From: Siphonodentalium dalli
Lineage: Eukaryota; Mollusca; Scaphopoda; Gadilida; Siphonodentaliidae
NCBI GenBank assembly: GCA_032622095.1
Contig: CP136069.1
Coordinates: 15,544,450 to 15,608,449, forward strand
DNA length: 64,000 nucleotides
Direction: 5' to 3'
Shown: positions 10,493-19,986 of the stretch, piece by piece
Numbering within the stretch: position 1 is the first letter of the stretch
Layout: the number at the start of each line of letters is the position of its first letter
The notes under the pieces: generated by a model
What the model was told of the DNA's origin: nothing
What the model saw: only the letters and a program-made list of their open reading frames with translations
The model's database searches: none
Made by a program: the position numbers and the translations under genes

Positions 10493-11250
10493 GGTTTTCA
10501 GGATTAAGCAACGAAAAATGTCATATTTTTAACCCACGCACGATTTACGCCCAACTGTTGAACAGCTGGACAAGTTTATATGACATATTTTGTGATTTCT
10601 AGATGGACTTGTAGCGGCACAAGAAGAATCCACAAGGATAGCCCCGTAGCGTCTATGGTTATGCCTACGCAGGCGATTTAGCAACGAAAAATTAATTTTT
10701 TTTCATTATTTTGACCCCACGCACGACTTACGCTCAATTTGTGAACAGCTGGACGGGAGCATGTTAATTGATTTGTGATTTCTAGATGGACTGGTGGTGG
10801 CAGAAGAAAAATCCACACGGATAGTCTCGTGACTGCTATGGTTATGCCTACGCAGGCGATTTAGCAACGAAAAATGAACTTTGTTTCATTATTTTGACCC
10901 CACGCACGACTTACGCCCAATTTTTGAACAGCTGGACAGGCGTATGTGAACCAGTTTGTGATCTCTCGATGGACTAGTGGTGGCATAAGAAGAATCCACA
11001 ACGAGAGCCCCGTGGCTGCTATGGATATGCCTACGCAGACGATTTGCAACGAAAAATGAATTTTTTTTCATTATTTTCATCCGATGCACGACTTACACCC
11101 AATTTATTAACAGCTGGACAGGCATATGTGAACCAGTTTGTGATTTCTAGATGGACTAGTGGTGGCCAAAGAAGAATCCACAAGGATAGCCCAGTGGCTG
11201 ATATGGTTATGCCAACGCAGGCAATTTAGCAACATATCCTCGCACAAATA

Positions 11251-11505
11251 CGCACATATTCGACCTATAATTCCAATTAGGTACATAAAGTGATTATTTG
11301 ATTCTGAAATAAGCAGATAATGGAGTCATAGTCATCATTTTGTGTTAAGTCGCGAGCCACAGTGAAAACACATGTTAATGAGCGTACAGCTGAACAGTAG
11401 TGGGTTGGCTTATGTCTTGTCATTGTTCGCACATAATCTGCTTAGAATCGCCTCTATATGAGTCGATAATGTGACTAATAGGGTCTCCTTTTCAGCACAT
11501 TATCG
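11251..11505. repeat. R1 copy inside FB2, right end deleted
   Basis: Begins CGCACATATTCGACC. It stops inside the second hairpin arm at about ATTATCGACTAA, where FB2 sequence (CGAAAAATGTCC) resumes. Confidence 0.6.
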
Positions 11506-11640
11506 ACTAACGAAAAATGTCCTATTTTGGACAAGTTTATGTGACCTAGTTTGTGATTTTTAGATGTAATAGTGGTGGCACAAGAAGATTCCACAAGGAT
11601 AGCCACGTGTCTGCTACGGTTATGCCTACGCGGGCGATTT

Positions 11641-12535
11641 AGCAACGAAAAGTGCGATTTGGAGCTCCATGCACGACTTCAACCCAATTTTCGAAAAATT
11701 GAAAAGGCCTATAAGGTCTCGTCCCTGTCCAATAGATGTCTACTGGGTGGCACCGCACGAAAATACAAGGATTCCCGAGTGGCCGCCATGGTTCTGTCTA
11801 CGCAGCTGATTTAGTAACAAAAAGTAAAAAAAATTAACTCCATGCACGACTTCAGCCCAATTTTCAAAAAATTGGAAGAGGCTAGATGGCCGCGTCCCTG
11901 TCCAATAGAAGCCCGCTGGGTGGCACCGCACGAAAATGCAAGGATTCCCGGGTGGCCGCCATGGTTCTGGCTACGCAGCCGATTTAGTAACGAAAAGTGC
12001 TATTTTGACACCCCATGCACGCCTTCAGCCCGATTTTCGAAAATTTGGAAGGGGCTGCATGGTCGCGTCCCTTTTCTATAGATGCCCGCTGGGTGGCACC
12101 GCACAAAAATACAAGGATTCCCGGGTGGCCACCATGACTCTGGCTACGCAGCCAATTTAGTAACGAAAAGTGCTATTTTGACACCCCATGCACGCCTTCA
12201 GCTCAATTTTCGAAAATTTGGAAGGGGCTGCATGGTCGCGTCCCTTTCCTATAGATCCCCGCTGGGTGGCACCGCACGAAAATACAAGGATTCCCGGGTG
12301 GTCACCATGACTCTGGCTACGCAGCCGATTTAGTAACGAAAAGTGCTATTTTGACACCCCATGCACGACTTCAGCCCAATTTTCGAAAATTTGGAAGGGG
12401 CTGCATGGTCGCGTCCCTTTCATATAGATCCCCGCTGTGTGGCACCGCACGAAAATACAAGGATTCCCGGGTGGTCACCATGACTCTGGCTACGCAGCCG
12501 ATTTAGTAACGAAAAGTGCTATTTTGACACCCCAT
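11641..12535 (+). repeat. FB2 right arm, type-A repeats, period 173 bp
   Basis: The motif ATGCACG(A/C)CTTCAGC begins at 12015, 12188 and 12361, giving an exact 173-bp period. The last units are very similar to one another. The array is cut at ...ACACCCCAT by the 8.1-kb LINE and resumes at 20644. Confidence 0.9.
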
Positions 12536-12557
12536 GCTTGCTTGCTTGCTTGCTTGT
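12536..12557 (-). repeat. LINE 3' terminal CAAG microsatellite
   Basis: Five tandem TTGC/CAAG units lie directly between LINE 3' UTR and the interrupted FB2 repeat. Short microsatellite tails instead of poly(A) are usual in CR1/L2-type LINEs. Confidence 0.85.
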
Positions 12558-12873
12558 TGTGGATTTCCCTCCTTTAAGTGAGGAGCACCCCATTATAATG
12601 GGTATAAAAATAATGGAAGTAAAAATAAGTCAAATAAGACCAGCTAAAACTACAGTAATGATAAAATAGTTGGTAAAATTGTGGTACTAGTGAGTTAAAA
12701 GATTTGTGTGTGCGTAAGTTGCACTTAAAAACTTTTAAGTTGAGCTTTCATATGTACATATGTACATGTATATTTTTGTTTTGTTTTTAAGATTGGTATA
12801 GTTAAAATTGTCGTGTTGACAAGAATATTTACAAGTAGTTGTTTTGCCTGTACAGCTCGGCTAGTTTGTCATT

Positions 12874-14472
12874 TTATATGTGCTTGTCTGCTTCTGTTTT
12901 CAAAGTGTTTACTCTATGCACATGGATTGAGTATAAGAAATTTTTTGCCAGTTTTTCAATTTGTACTTTTTCTATATCAATGAGGTTCCAGGTTTCTAGT
13001 TTTGTGCAGTCTAAGGTTAATTGAGTTAAGAGTTCTGGTTGATCAATAATGTATTTGTCAGTGGTAGTTTTTGAGAGACATAATTTGAGTTTTTGTATGT
13101 AACGATGTCGTTGGTTACTAGTGTTCGTACATTGTGAAATGAAGTGTATTCTGTCCTCATCAGCTAGTTTGCATAGTGGACATATGGCAGAGGTCAGGTT
13201 TTGTCTGAATCTTTTTCTATTTATTTGTAGTAAATAAGTGTCTGTCATCAACCATGTTTTTATAATAGCCTTTTTTGTGGCAGCGGGCGAGTATTTTGAT
13301 GAATCCCATACAAGATGACATTTGCTGCTGGAATTTTTTTGCAGTTTGATCATTGCTAGTGTTGTTTTACTGGAGAACTCTCTGTCATTAATATCATGCC
13401 AATATTGGTATATAGCTTTTTTACATATTGTTTTCCATTTGTTGGCATCTTCCTTACTGTGGATGGTGTTTATGATATGCAGTGGGTCAGGAAGGGTATA
13501 TTTGGAAAGTATGTCTCTGACATGTATAAACCAGCTATGGCTGTTGTCATTTTTCATGATAAGTTGCCTTATTGCAAGATCTCGCTCTGCAGAGTTGTGT
13601 GTTTTGGCTATATTAATATAGAATGTTGTAATTTTGAGATCTATAGTGCCTTGGATGGGAATAGCTCCAATAAGTGCATTTGTAGCAGCATTTGCTGTGC
13701 GTGTTGATAAACTCTGCAGTTGTCTCATGATTTTTCGTTGGAAACGTTCGAGTTCATCTATGTCTTTTTTTTTCATATGTAGGATTTCTATACCATGCAG
13801 CATTCTAGGAATGACAAAAGTGTTCCACATTTGGTATGCTATTACTGGTGATATACCGTTTGTTCCATGTAGCCCTGTACCCATCAAGGAGTATAGGGTT
13901 CGTCTGCCCATTGTTATTCGTTTTGGGATATCTGGGGTATTTGTTGGATTACGCTCTACACCTAGGTGTTTGGTGGAGCCTACGATATTAACAGGAGTTC
14001 CACCTAGGACAGTTTTTATTTCACCATTCATTTTTTGTGTAGATGTTTTCATTTGGACAATTTCGCATTTAGTTGCGTTCATTGCGAATCGATCTTTACA
14101 TGAGTTGTTGTACACAATACTTGTGAGAGTTTGTAAATCAGATGTTGTTTTTGCTAAGATGGCTACATCATCTGCACAGGTGGGGGCTGTTATATCAATT
14201 GTGCCAATTTTAAACCCAGCTGCATTATTACTTAGCTGATTTAGCATGTCGTTGTTAAATCTTTTATAGAGCATTGCTGATAATTTAGCCCCTTGTCTTA
14301 TTCCTTGGTGAAGTAGTATATCTGAGGAGTATGATCCACCCCATTTTACCTTTGTATTCGCCTCATGATGTAATGAATTTACAAGTAGCCATAGGTCGCT
14401 GTGGATCCCATCAATGAAAAGTTTTCTCAGTAGGCTTTTATGCCATACAACGTCAAATGCTTTTTTCAGCAT
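12874..14472 (-). CDS. LINE ORF2, reverse transcriptase palm to C-terminus
   Basis: This is the second piece of ORF2. In the piece's own numbering, KAFDVVWH (residues 4-11) is RT motif A, with the metal-binding Asp at 7. HQGIRQGAKLSAMLY (55-69) matches the QG...S..L(Y/F) motif. CADDVAIL (99-106) is the catalytic xxDD motif C. A connection region follows, then CPLC-x8-H-x4-C (Cys431, Cys434, His443, Cys448), a CCHC knuckle frequent in LINE ORF2 C-termini. The protein makes cDNA at the nicked target. The first Met is not a true start: the piece is separated from the upstream part only by a frame change at the A6 run at 14461-14466. With one A fewer, the reading becomes LDAEKAFD. The last 340 residues are family-like but not a named domain. 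Confidence 0.85.
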   Translation of the reverse strand: MLKKAFDVVWHKSLLRKLFIDGIHSDLWLLVNSLHHEANTKVKWGGSYSSDILLHQGIRQGAKLSAMLYKRFNNDMLNQLSNNAAGFKIGTIDITAPTCADDVAILAKTTSDLQTLTSIVYNNSCKDRFAMNATKCEIVQMKTSTQKMNGEIKTVLGGTPVNIVGSTKHLGVERNPTNTPDIPKRITMGRRTLYSLMGTGLHGTNGISPVIAYQMWNTFVIPRMLHGIEILHMKKKDIDELERFQRKIMRQLQSLSTRTANAATNALIGAIPIQGTIDLKITTFYINIAKTHNSAERDLAIRQLIMKNDNSHSWFIHVRDILSKYTLPDPLHIINTIHSKEDANKWKTICKKAIYQYWHDINDREFSSKTTLAMIKLQKNSSSKCHLVWDSSKYSPAATKKAIIKTWLMTDTYLLQINRKRFRQNLTSAICPLCKLADEDRIHFISQCTNTSNQRHRYIQKLKLCLSKTTTDKYIIDQPELLTQLTLDCTKLETWNLIDIEKVQIEKLAKNFLYSIHVHRVNTLKTEADKHI

Positions 14473-16468
14473 CCAGGGTTTCTAATATTAATGTCTCATT
14501 TAAGTCTTTGCTTTCATTGTATGCTTCAGTTATCATAAGCCCAGCAACTAGAGGTGATGTGCCTTGAGTGAAGCCACGTTGCATTTTATTTTGTGATGGT
14601 AATAGTATGTTGTCTAGTTTGTCTTGCAGGGTTGCTTCTAGGATTTTACATATTATGGAGCTGATAGTTATGCCCCTGTAATTCCCTGGTTTTGTTGGGT
14701 CTTTGTCCTTTTTTGGTACAGGTGTTAATATGCCGATTTTTATTTCTTTTGGCACTTCTCGTTTTTCATATATAGTGTTTATGATGTTCATGATTATTGG
14801 GGCAGTTTCTTCTATGCTATATTTGAGGTGTTCAGCCGTAATTCCAGCATAGTCAGCTGCTTTATTTAGTTTGAGCTTATTGACAATTGTTTTAATTTCA
14901 TGCAGTGTGACTGGTTCTAAAGATGGTGTATTAGCACGACATATTTGTTCAATAGCTTCAATATCAGCCGAGACTTGTTTGTGGAATGTATCATCAAATC
15001 TATCGGCAGTTTTTGGTTCTGACAGTTTTTTGAAGTGTTTAAACCACCCATCCATCATCTGTTCGGCACCATATTGGTGTCCATCTATTTCAATATACTC
15101 AGTGACTACACTCTTGGTGAGCCTTTGTTTGTTTATAAGTTTATAGAATAGTACTTGATCATTAGATGCATTGGCTTGAGAGATTTCATCATATAGTTGG
15201 GTTCTCTCTGCAGCCATTTGTTGCCTTTGTGTGCATCTTAATTTCTTTTTAGTGGCCATTTTTGCCATTTTAAGTGGATTATTTGTGTCAACTGGCCTAC
15301 CTGCCGTTTTCCATTGATAATGGGCCTTTTTACTTTCTTGTATCGCACTGGCTATACTGGGGTTCCATTGCTTTTTACCATTGGAGCTTATTTTATGCCT
15401 TTTGGCAGGTGTGGCTTTCTCTGCTGCGCTTATTATCATTTGGCCAAACTTCACAATGGATTCTTCCAGATTATTGTGTATAGTGGTCTGTGTTAGGTGA
15501 TTAGTTTTGTCTATATGCTGTCTGTAGAGGACTAAATCACATTTTTCCCAGTTTGTTCTTTTTTGTGAGATGTTTTCAAGACTATTTTGTATTTTTTCAA
15601 AGGGTGCTATTTTCATTTCGACTTTAATGAGCTCATGATCAGATACATTTGATGGAACATCGATAACTTGCATATTTGATAGAATTTTGTCATGTTTTGT
15701 GGATTTAATAAAATAGTCTATGATGGATTGTGATTTCCCATTATGATGTCTAAATTTGAATTCCGGGACATATCCATTGGGTATGGTAAGCTCATGGTCT
15801 ATATAGAACTTTTTGAAAAGTTTGTCTTGCTCATTAGGTGGTTGTCTATCTAATGAAGCGTTCATATCCCCTGCTATTATTATTTTATGATCTGAGTATT
15901 TTGTCATAATAGCATATATTTTTTCCAGTGTCTCATTGTATTCATCTTTATCTTTTTTATCAGCCGAGTGAGTGTTACTGGGCATGTATGCATTTATTAG
16001 GCATATATTTGTTGGGCTGCTTTTGATTGTAATACAGATAATTCGGTTGTCACCATCTTCTTTAGCGTTGATGATTTTATTGAGATTTTTGTGCCATAAG
16101 GTTGATACTCCCCCATAGCCCCTGATCCGCATGTTTGGTGGTAGTGGTTCATTCTGATCTACTGACTTACTGAAGTTGTTAAAGTTTTCCGCTAGTTTTT
16201 TTATTCGAGCAATTTGATATTGGAAAAGCCAGTGTTCTTGGATACATATGATGTCATATGTTTCTATTGCATGTTGTAATACCACTTTGTTTGTGGTTAT
16301 ATTTTGGATGTTAATTGAAGCTATATTGAGTTTTTGTGTCTCAATTATATTTTCGATTCTTAACGGAGAATGTTGATTTATTACTGATGTTGTCTCCCAT
16401 GAATATAGGTCACAGTTTCTAGGTTCATGTTCCGCTTCGGCAGTCGACTGCTTAGTCGAGGGTGGCAT
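14453..16468 (-). CDS. LINE ORF2, AP-like endonuclease and RT fingers
   Basis: The N-terminal half is an endonuclease/exonuclease/phosphatase domain that nicks the insertion target. Visible active-site blocks are IICIQEHW (Glu78), LINAYMPS (158-164), IIAGDMNAS (Asp201, Asn203), SIIDYF (Asp251) and VSDHEL (Asp277-His278). From about residue 510 the RT begins: a K-x-NKAADYAGI-like segment, then GILTPVPKKDKDP, NYRGITI and QRGFTQGTS. It ends at LDAEKSI, where a single extra A in a six-A run throws the frame; the protein continues in the 14472-12874 reading. The ORF overlaps the PHD/coiled-coil ORF by 88 bp in another frame, a common ORF1/ORF2 arrangement. The true ORF2 start is uncertain; the Met given is the first in frame. 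Confidence 0.88.
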   Translation of the reverse strand: MPPSTKQSTAEAEHEPRNCDLYSWETTSVINQHSPLRIENIIETQKLNIASINIQNITTNKVVLQHAIETYDIICIQEHWLFQYQIARIKKLAENFNNFSKSVDQNEPLPPNMRIRGYGGVSTLWHKNLNKIINAKEDGDNRIICITIKSSPTNICLINAYMPSNTHSADKKDKDEYNETLEKIYAIMTKYSDHKIIIAGDMNASLDRQPPNEQDKLFKKFYIDHELTIPNGYVPEFKFRHHNGKSQSIIDYFIKSTKHDKILSNMQVIDVPSNVSDHELIKVEMKIAPFEKIQNSLENISQKRTNWEKCDLVLYRQHIDKTNHLTQTTIHNNLEESIVKFGQMIISAAEKATPAKRHKISSNGKKQWNPSIASAIQESKKAHYQWKTAGRPVDTNNPLKMAKMATKKKLRCTQRQQMAAERTQLYDEISQANASNDQVLFYKLINKQRLTKSVVTEYIEIDGHQYGAEQMMDGWFKHFKKLSEPKTADRFDDTFHKQVSADIEAIEQICRANTPSLEPVTLHEIKTIVNKLKLNKAADYAGITAEHLKYSIEETAPIIMNIINTIYEKREVPKEIKIGILTPVPKKDKDPTKPGNYRGITISSIICKILEATLQDKLDNILLPSQNKMQRGFTQGTSPLVAGLMITEAYNESKDLNETLILETLDAEKSI

Positions 16469-17544
16469 GAAACTATGTTTGGTGGAGGTTGTGTTGCTAT
16501 ATTGCTTGTCATTTGTGTTCTGATATGATGTAGTATAAGCTGATGGTTTTGCTTTTCTGTTTTGTTTTTTCTCACAGTTATCTGATCTGTCATAGTTTTC
16601 TGTGGTATAGACTGGTAATGATTTGTTTGTATGGCCCTTTGGGTCGACCCCCTGCCATGCTCTAAAAAATGATGTTCAGGTTCTCGCTGGCAGTTGGTAG
16701 TTTTCTGTTTATCTGTTGCGGTTATTACACGCTTTTGTTGTTGTAAGTTGTGATTATTCTGCATGTTATCGTTCCGAATATTTTCTACACGATAGTCTGA
16801 TGTTGCTACCGGTATATGGTTGATTAGGTTGGTGTTTTCAATATAGCAGCGTTGAGGCACAGTATTTTGGTTAACACAGTTGTTTTGGTTTACCCGGATT
16901 TTGTTTGGGTTTGTTGCTTCTGTTTGTGTATACTGGCTCAGGTTTTGCCTTGCATGATGTACTTCGTTACGTCTAAGAATTGTTTCAATATTTCTTTCTG
17001 CTTCTGTTAGACGTAGGTTAATCTGATCGTGTTCTAGCTGTTGTAATCGTTGCATGATGTTTAGATGGTTATTCGTATTTGATGGTGGATACGTATCATT
17101 GGCTTGATGTATTGTGTTATTAGCCACTTCATTCCTTGTTCTCAGTATTTTAATTGTTTTTGCTTGTTCATTTATGGTATCCTCAAGCCTTGCTATTTCA
17201 GCTTGTAGGGATGCCTTTTGCATTTCACAGTTATCTTTACAGCCTGTGTTACTAATATTCTTTTGTTTAGTTTTAGTAATTTTTGATTTTGCTATGGTTT
17301 TATTTTTATTACCCGTAAGCACAGTTTCATGACTGTCACCAGATGTGATGTCTTGTTGGGCAGACATGTTGGTTTTTTGAGTATGCTCTAGATCTTTCAT
17401 ATAACAAATCGAGCATATGTAATTATCGGTGTGTGATTGAATATTTTCCGCATTAGCTTGGTGTTCGCTTATGCCTTCACAGTTTGGGTGAAACCATTCA
17501 TCACATTTCCCACAGTTTAAATAGATGTTATGTATTTCATTCAT
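16381..17544 (-). CDS. LINE ORF1, PHD finger and coiled coil
   Basis: The N-terminus is most of a C4HC3 PHD finger: Cys11, Cys14, His19, Cys22, Cys44 and Cys47. The missing first pair (CPIC) is encoded immediately upstream in this same frame (17556-17545), so the Met at 17544 lies inside the domain and is probably not the natural start. Residues about 107-140 form a likely coiled coil (KASLQAEIARLEDTINEQAK), which could mediate multimerisation as in other LINE ORF1 proteins. The rest is Asn/Gln-rich and basic, fitting an RNA-binding role, but no RRM or CCHC is visible. ATG at 17544 overlaps the TGA of the upstream ORF (ATGA). It most likely forms one protein with the 19226-17541 ORF. Confidence 0.75.
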   Translation of the reverse strand: MNEIHNIYLNCGKCDEWFHPNCEGISEHQANAENIQSHTDNYICSICYMKDLEHTQKTNMSAQQDITSGDSHETVLTGNKNKTIAKSKITKTKQKNISNTGCKDNCEMQKASLQAEIARLEDTINEQAKTIKILRTRNEVANNTIHQANDTYPPSNTNNHLNIMQRLQQLEHDQINLRLTEAERNIETILRRNEVHHARQNLSQYTQTEATNPNKIRVNQNNCVNQNTVPQRCYIENTNLINHIPVATSDYRVENIRNDNMQNNHNLQQQKRVITATDKQKTTNCQREPEHHFLEHGRGSTQRAIQTNHYQSIPQKTMTDQITVRKNKTEKQNHQLILHHIRTQMTSNIATQPPPNIVSCHPRLSSRLPKRNMNLETVTYIHGRQHQ

Positions 17545-19226
17545 ACAGATTGGACATATAGGTTTACTATTATCCTTGTTGAATTTATGACAAGTTTCAT
17601 TACTAGCATTTGGGCTAGTTTTGGTGATGTTATCTTGTTTTTGTTGACCCTGGTGTTTTTTGCTATACTTTCCAGATTTTTATTTGTATAGTCATTGGTT
17701 GTGTTATCACTGATTATGTTTTTGTCAGTATTCAAGTCATTATTAGATGTTATTTTTGTTTTCATACTGTCGTTTGATAAGTGTTGGTGATTTATCTCTG
17801 ATTCAGCAGTTATGACACTTTTTTTTGCAGTATGCATTTTGTTTACATGTATAGTTTTCTTTGCTATTTGTTTATTTTTGGTTGAGCCATAGTTACTGAT
17901 GATGTCAGCAGTTGTTAAGGATTGCTCAGTTATCTCGGGTTCAACAATTCTATCATTTTTATTCTCGTTATTTGTTATTGATACGAGTTTTATTGGTGTT
18001 TGTGTATTGACAGCTGATTCGTTAATTCTGTCTGGAGATGTGGTTGAGTCATATTTACTGATTTTTTGTTTGTTTGCGTTATTTGTTGTAGGTATGATGT
18101 TTTCGGGTAGTAGTTTGTTGGCAGTTGAGTCGTTTATCCTGCCTGGAGATGGTACCTCTAGTTCAGATGGAGTATTATATGAGGGTTCTGATTGTATTTC
18201 GTTATCTCGGGATTTTTTTGTTTCCAGAATAGCGGAACTGTGATTCGATGGTGTGCTATTTACATGTTTAGCTGTCTTATTGCATGTTGGTATATTGGTG
18301 CTAACCATTTTTGTTAGCCTAGATGCAATGATTGTATGTATATTCAGCATATAATGGTCTTTGTTATTGCCGTTAATCATAACTCTATAGGTCGTATGGT
18401 AGCAGTTTACAGTGCAGCTTTGAGTAGCTTTGCTTCTGTTCTTTCTGTTTGTTTTTATTTTGATAACGACGTCAGCCTGTGTACCATGTCGATCATTACT
18501 TGTTCGTATTGTAATGTCGAGCTCCTTGTTTTTTGTTGATTCTTCATCCATCAGTTCTAGTAAAGTTTTTGTATATGCATTGTAAATATCAGATTGCATG
18601 GATAGTATGTAGTTTCCAGCTTTATCTTTAGATACTATGTCTTCTCGTTGTTCTGCCAGAGTAGACTTTTTCTTTAGCTTTCCGGAGTTTAGATAGTAAC
18701 CCTTGATGGTAGATTCATTTCTGCTGGGTGTATAGGTTTTCGGGGGTTGTCTGATTCTTGTTGTTCTCATTTGCTCAGATTTGATAGTTCCGGTCATGGC
18801 TGGTGAGATGAATTTAGCAGCAATTTTGCCATTTGTGGTTAGCAGTGGCGATGAACCTATGGAACTTCTTATCGTATTGATATTTTTCCTTGGTAGCCTT
18901 CTTTGCTTACCTGTGGAGTCGTGTTTTGTCGTCTCCGTGTTGTTATTTGATATTGGTGTTATATATTCACTCTTGTATTTATCATGACAGTTACGAGGTG
19001 TGGACGTATATTCACAGCTTTTCGTATTGTGATTGTTGCTGGGTATGATTTCTTCCAGTCGTGTCATACTGTCGTCTCCTCTTGATATGATTGAATCTTC
19101 TTTCATCATTGTTGACGGTGAGCTATATTGGTGTAATGATGTATGGACATCTAGTTTGGGGGAGAGAACAGCTAGGCTATCCTGGCCAGTACTCACCCCC
19201 CTGCTAGACCTTGTCCCTTTCATCAT
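17541..19226 (-). CDS. LINE ORF1 N-terminal part, low complexity
   Basis: 561 codons starting ATG ATG AAA, 8 bp after the stop of the esterase ORF. The product is rich in Ser, Thr, Asn and Lys and appears disordered. I recognise no domain except that the true C-terminus, read in the next frame from about 17660, would supply the CPIC pair that completes the PHD finger. The final residues in this frame (LVMKLVINSTRIIVNLYVQSV-like) are therefore probably out-of-frame. The switch point is most simply the A6 run at 17656-17661. It belongs to the ORF1 region of the LINE and is presumably nucleic-acid associated; function otherwise unknown. Confidence 0.6.
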   Translation of the reverse strand: MMKGTRSSRGVSTGQDSLAVLSPKLDVHTSLHQYSSPSTMMKEDSIISRGDDSMTRLEEIIPSNNHNTKSCEYTSTPRNCHDKYKSEYITPISNNNTETTKHDSTGKQRRLPRKNINTIRSSIGSSPLLTTNGKIAAKFISPAMTGTIKSEQMRTTRIRQPPKTYTPSRNESTIKGYYLNSGKLKKKSTLAEQREDIVSKDKAGNYILSMQSDIYNAYTKTLLELMDEESTKNKELDITIRTSNDRHGTQADVVIKIKTNRKNRSKATQSCTVNCYHTTYRVMINGNNKDHYMLNIHTIIASRLTKMVSTNIPTCNKTAKHVNSTPSNHSSAILETKKSRDNEIQSEPSYNTPSELEVPSPGRINDSTANKLLPENIIPTTNNANKQKISKYDSTTSPDRINESAVNTQTPIKLVSITNNENKNDRIVEPEITEQSLTTADIISNYGSTKNKQIAKKTIHVNKMHTAKKSVITAESEINHQHLSNDSMKTKITSNNDLNTDKNIISDNTTNDYTNKNLESIAKNTRVNKNKITSPKLAQMLVMKLVINSTRIIVNLYVQSV

Positions 19227-19236
19227 TTATTTGTTG

Positions 19237-19986
19237 TTATACTATATAGCAGAAGTCGTTGATTCGATGTTGGAGTCGCCTGTACCAGGTCTTGGCCAGT
19301 GTCTCGTCAGGATGCAGACCGTCTTTTAATAGTCTGAAATTCCAGTAATTTCTCTGACCTTTTGTCACCCCGCCTCTATTTTGTAAGAGGTCTTGTGAGA
19401 ATCTTGGTGAGGTGGTTCCGCTCCCTGTGAGCTCTTCGTTGATGGTTCTGATCTGTATGTTTAGGAGATCGATTTGTTGGTACAATTTCAGATCTTCTTC
19501 AGCATATTCTTCACTTTCTTTGTTTGCTTTAGTTAGATTGTGACGCTGTATTGAGTATATTGGTATCTCAAGCAGTATTGGTTTGATAGTAGGGTAGCTT
19601 TTCACTATTTCCAGGAGACGTCGGTATTTTGCTGTGATAGTATTGACTACAGCATCGTCGTCATGTGATTGGAGATGTATTGTTCTTTGTGATCTGTCGA
19701 TTTTTGTTAGATCACATGTACCAAGCCAGATTATGAGAGTGATATATTCGTGTTTTCGTACCTTGTGTCTGAGGTTTCTGTGTAGCCAAAAGATTTCGTC
19801 GTCTAGAGTCGCTCCGCTCTTGCACCAGAACTTGATTCCCTGCGGGTTGTTCGACCTGCGCTGCAGTGCTATAGACTCCAGGTATTTGCCTTTACTGTCA
19901 GCAAGCAGTACAGGTAGAGATGTTTGCTCGCTTTTTGAGCAGACAAAGGGTTTGTCAAGATATTTTAATAGCTTTGATTCACTCAT
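19237..19986 (-). CDS. LINE-encoded SGNH/GDSL esterase-like protein
   Basis: 249 residues fitting a small SGNH hydrolase. Block I is VLLADSKGKYL with Ser31 as likely nucleophile (ADS in place of GDS). Block II Gly58 lies in WCKSGATLDD. Block III is IIWLGTCDLT, where the usual Asn of GxND is Cys91. Block V is KDGLHPDE with Asp222 and His225. No signal peptide or membrane segment is seen, so it would act inside the cell. Esterase domains are known in ORF1 of CR1-like LINEs, where they have been proposed to act on lipids or acetyl groups; the substrate is unknown. Here it is a separate first ORF, with its stop 8 bp before the next ATG, which suggests coupled translation. Confidence 0.75.
   Translation of the reverse strand: MSESKLLKYLDKPFVCSKSEQTSLPVLLADSKGKYLESIALQRRSNNPQGIKFWCKSGATLDDEIFWLHRNLRHKVRKHEYITLIIWLGTCDLTKIDRSQRTIHLQSHDDDAVVNTITAKYRRLLEIVKSYPTIKPILLEIPIYSIQRHNLTKANKESEEYAEEDLKLYQQIDLLNIQIRTINEELTGSGTTSPRFSQDLLQNRGGVTKGQRNYWNFRLLKDGLHPDETLAKTWYRRLQHRINDFCYIV

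Larger units (their letters stand above)
9706..11640 (+). repeat. FB2 type-B repeats of about 180 bp
   Basis: Units share the skeleton of type A in the plus orientation, but diverged: CCCCACGCACGACTTACGCC, GTTTGTGATTTCTAGATGGA, GAATCCACAAGGATAG, ATGCCTACGCAGGCGATTTA. CACGACTTACGC recurs near 9847, 10030, 10725 (as CGCTC), 10905 and 11090. The array is interrupted by two R1 copies. Confidence 0.8.

Noticed and set aside
9064-12333. Many short ORFs of 60-99 residues on both strands
   Set aside because: They repeat with the 173-180-bp units (for example GWHRTKIQGFPGG-type peptides) and are shadows of the repeat.
12839-15483. Plus-strand ORFs of 60-201 residues across this interval
   Set aside because: They are the complement of the LINE ORF2 reading, have no domain, and conflict with clear minus-strand RT and endonuclease motifs.
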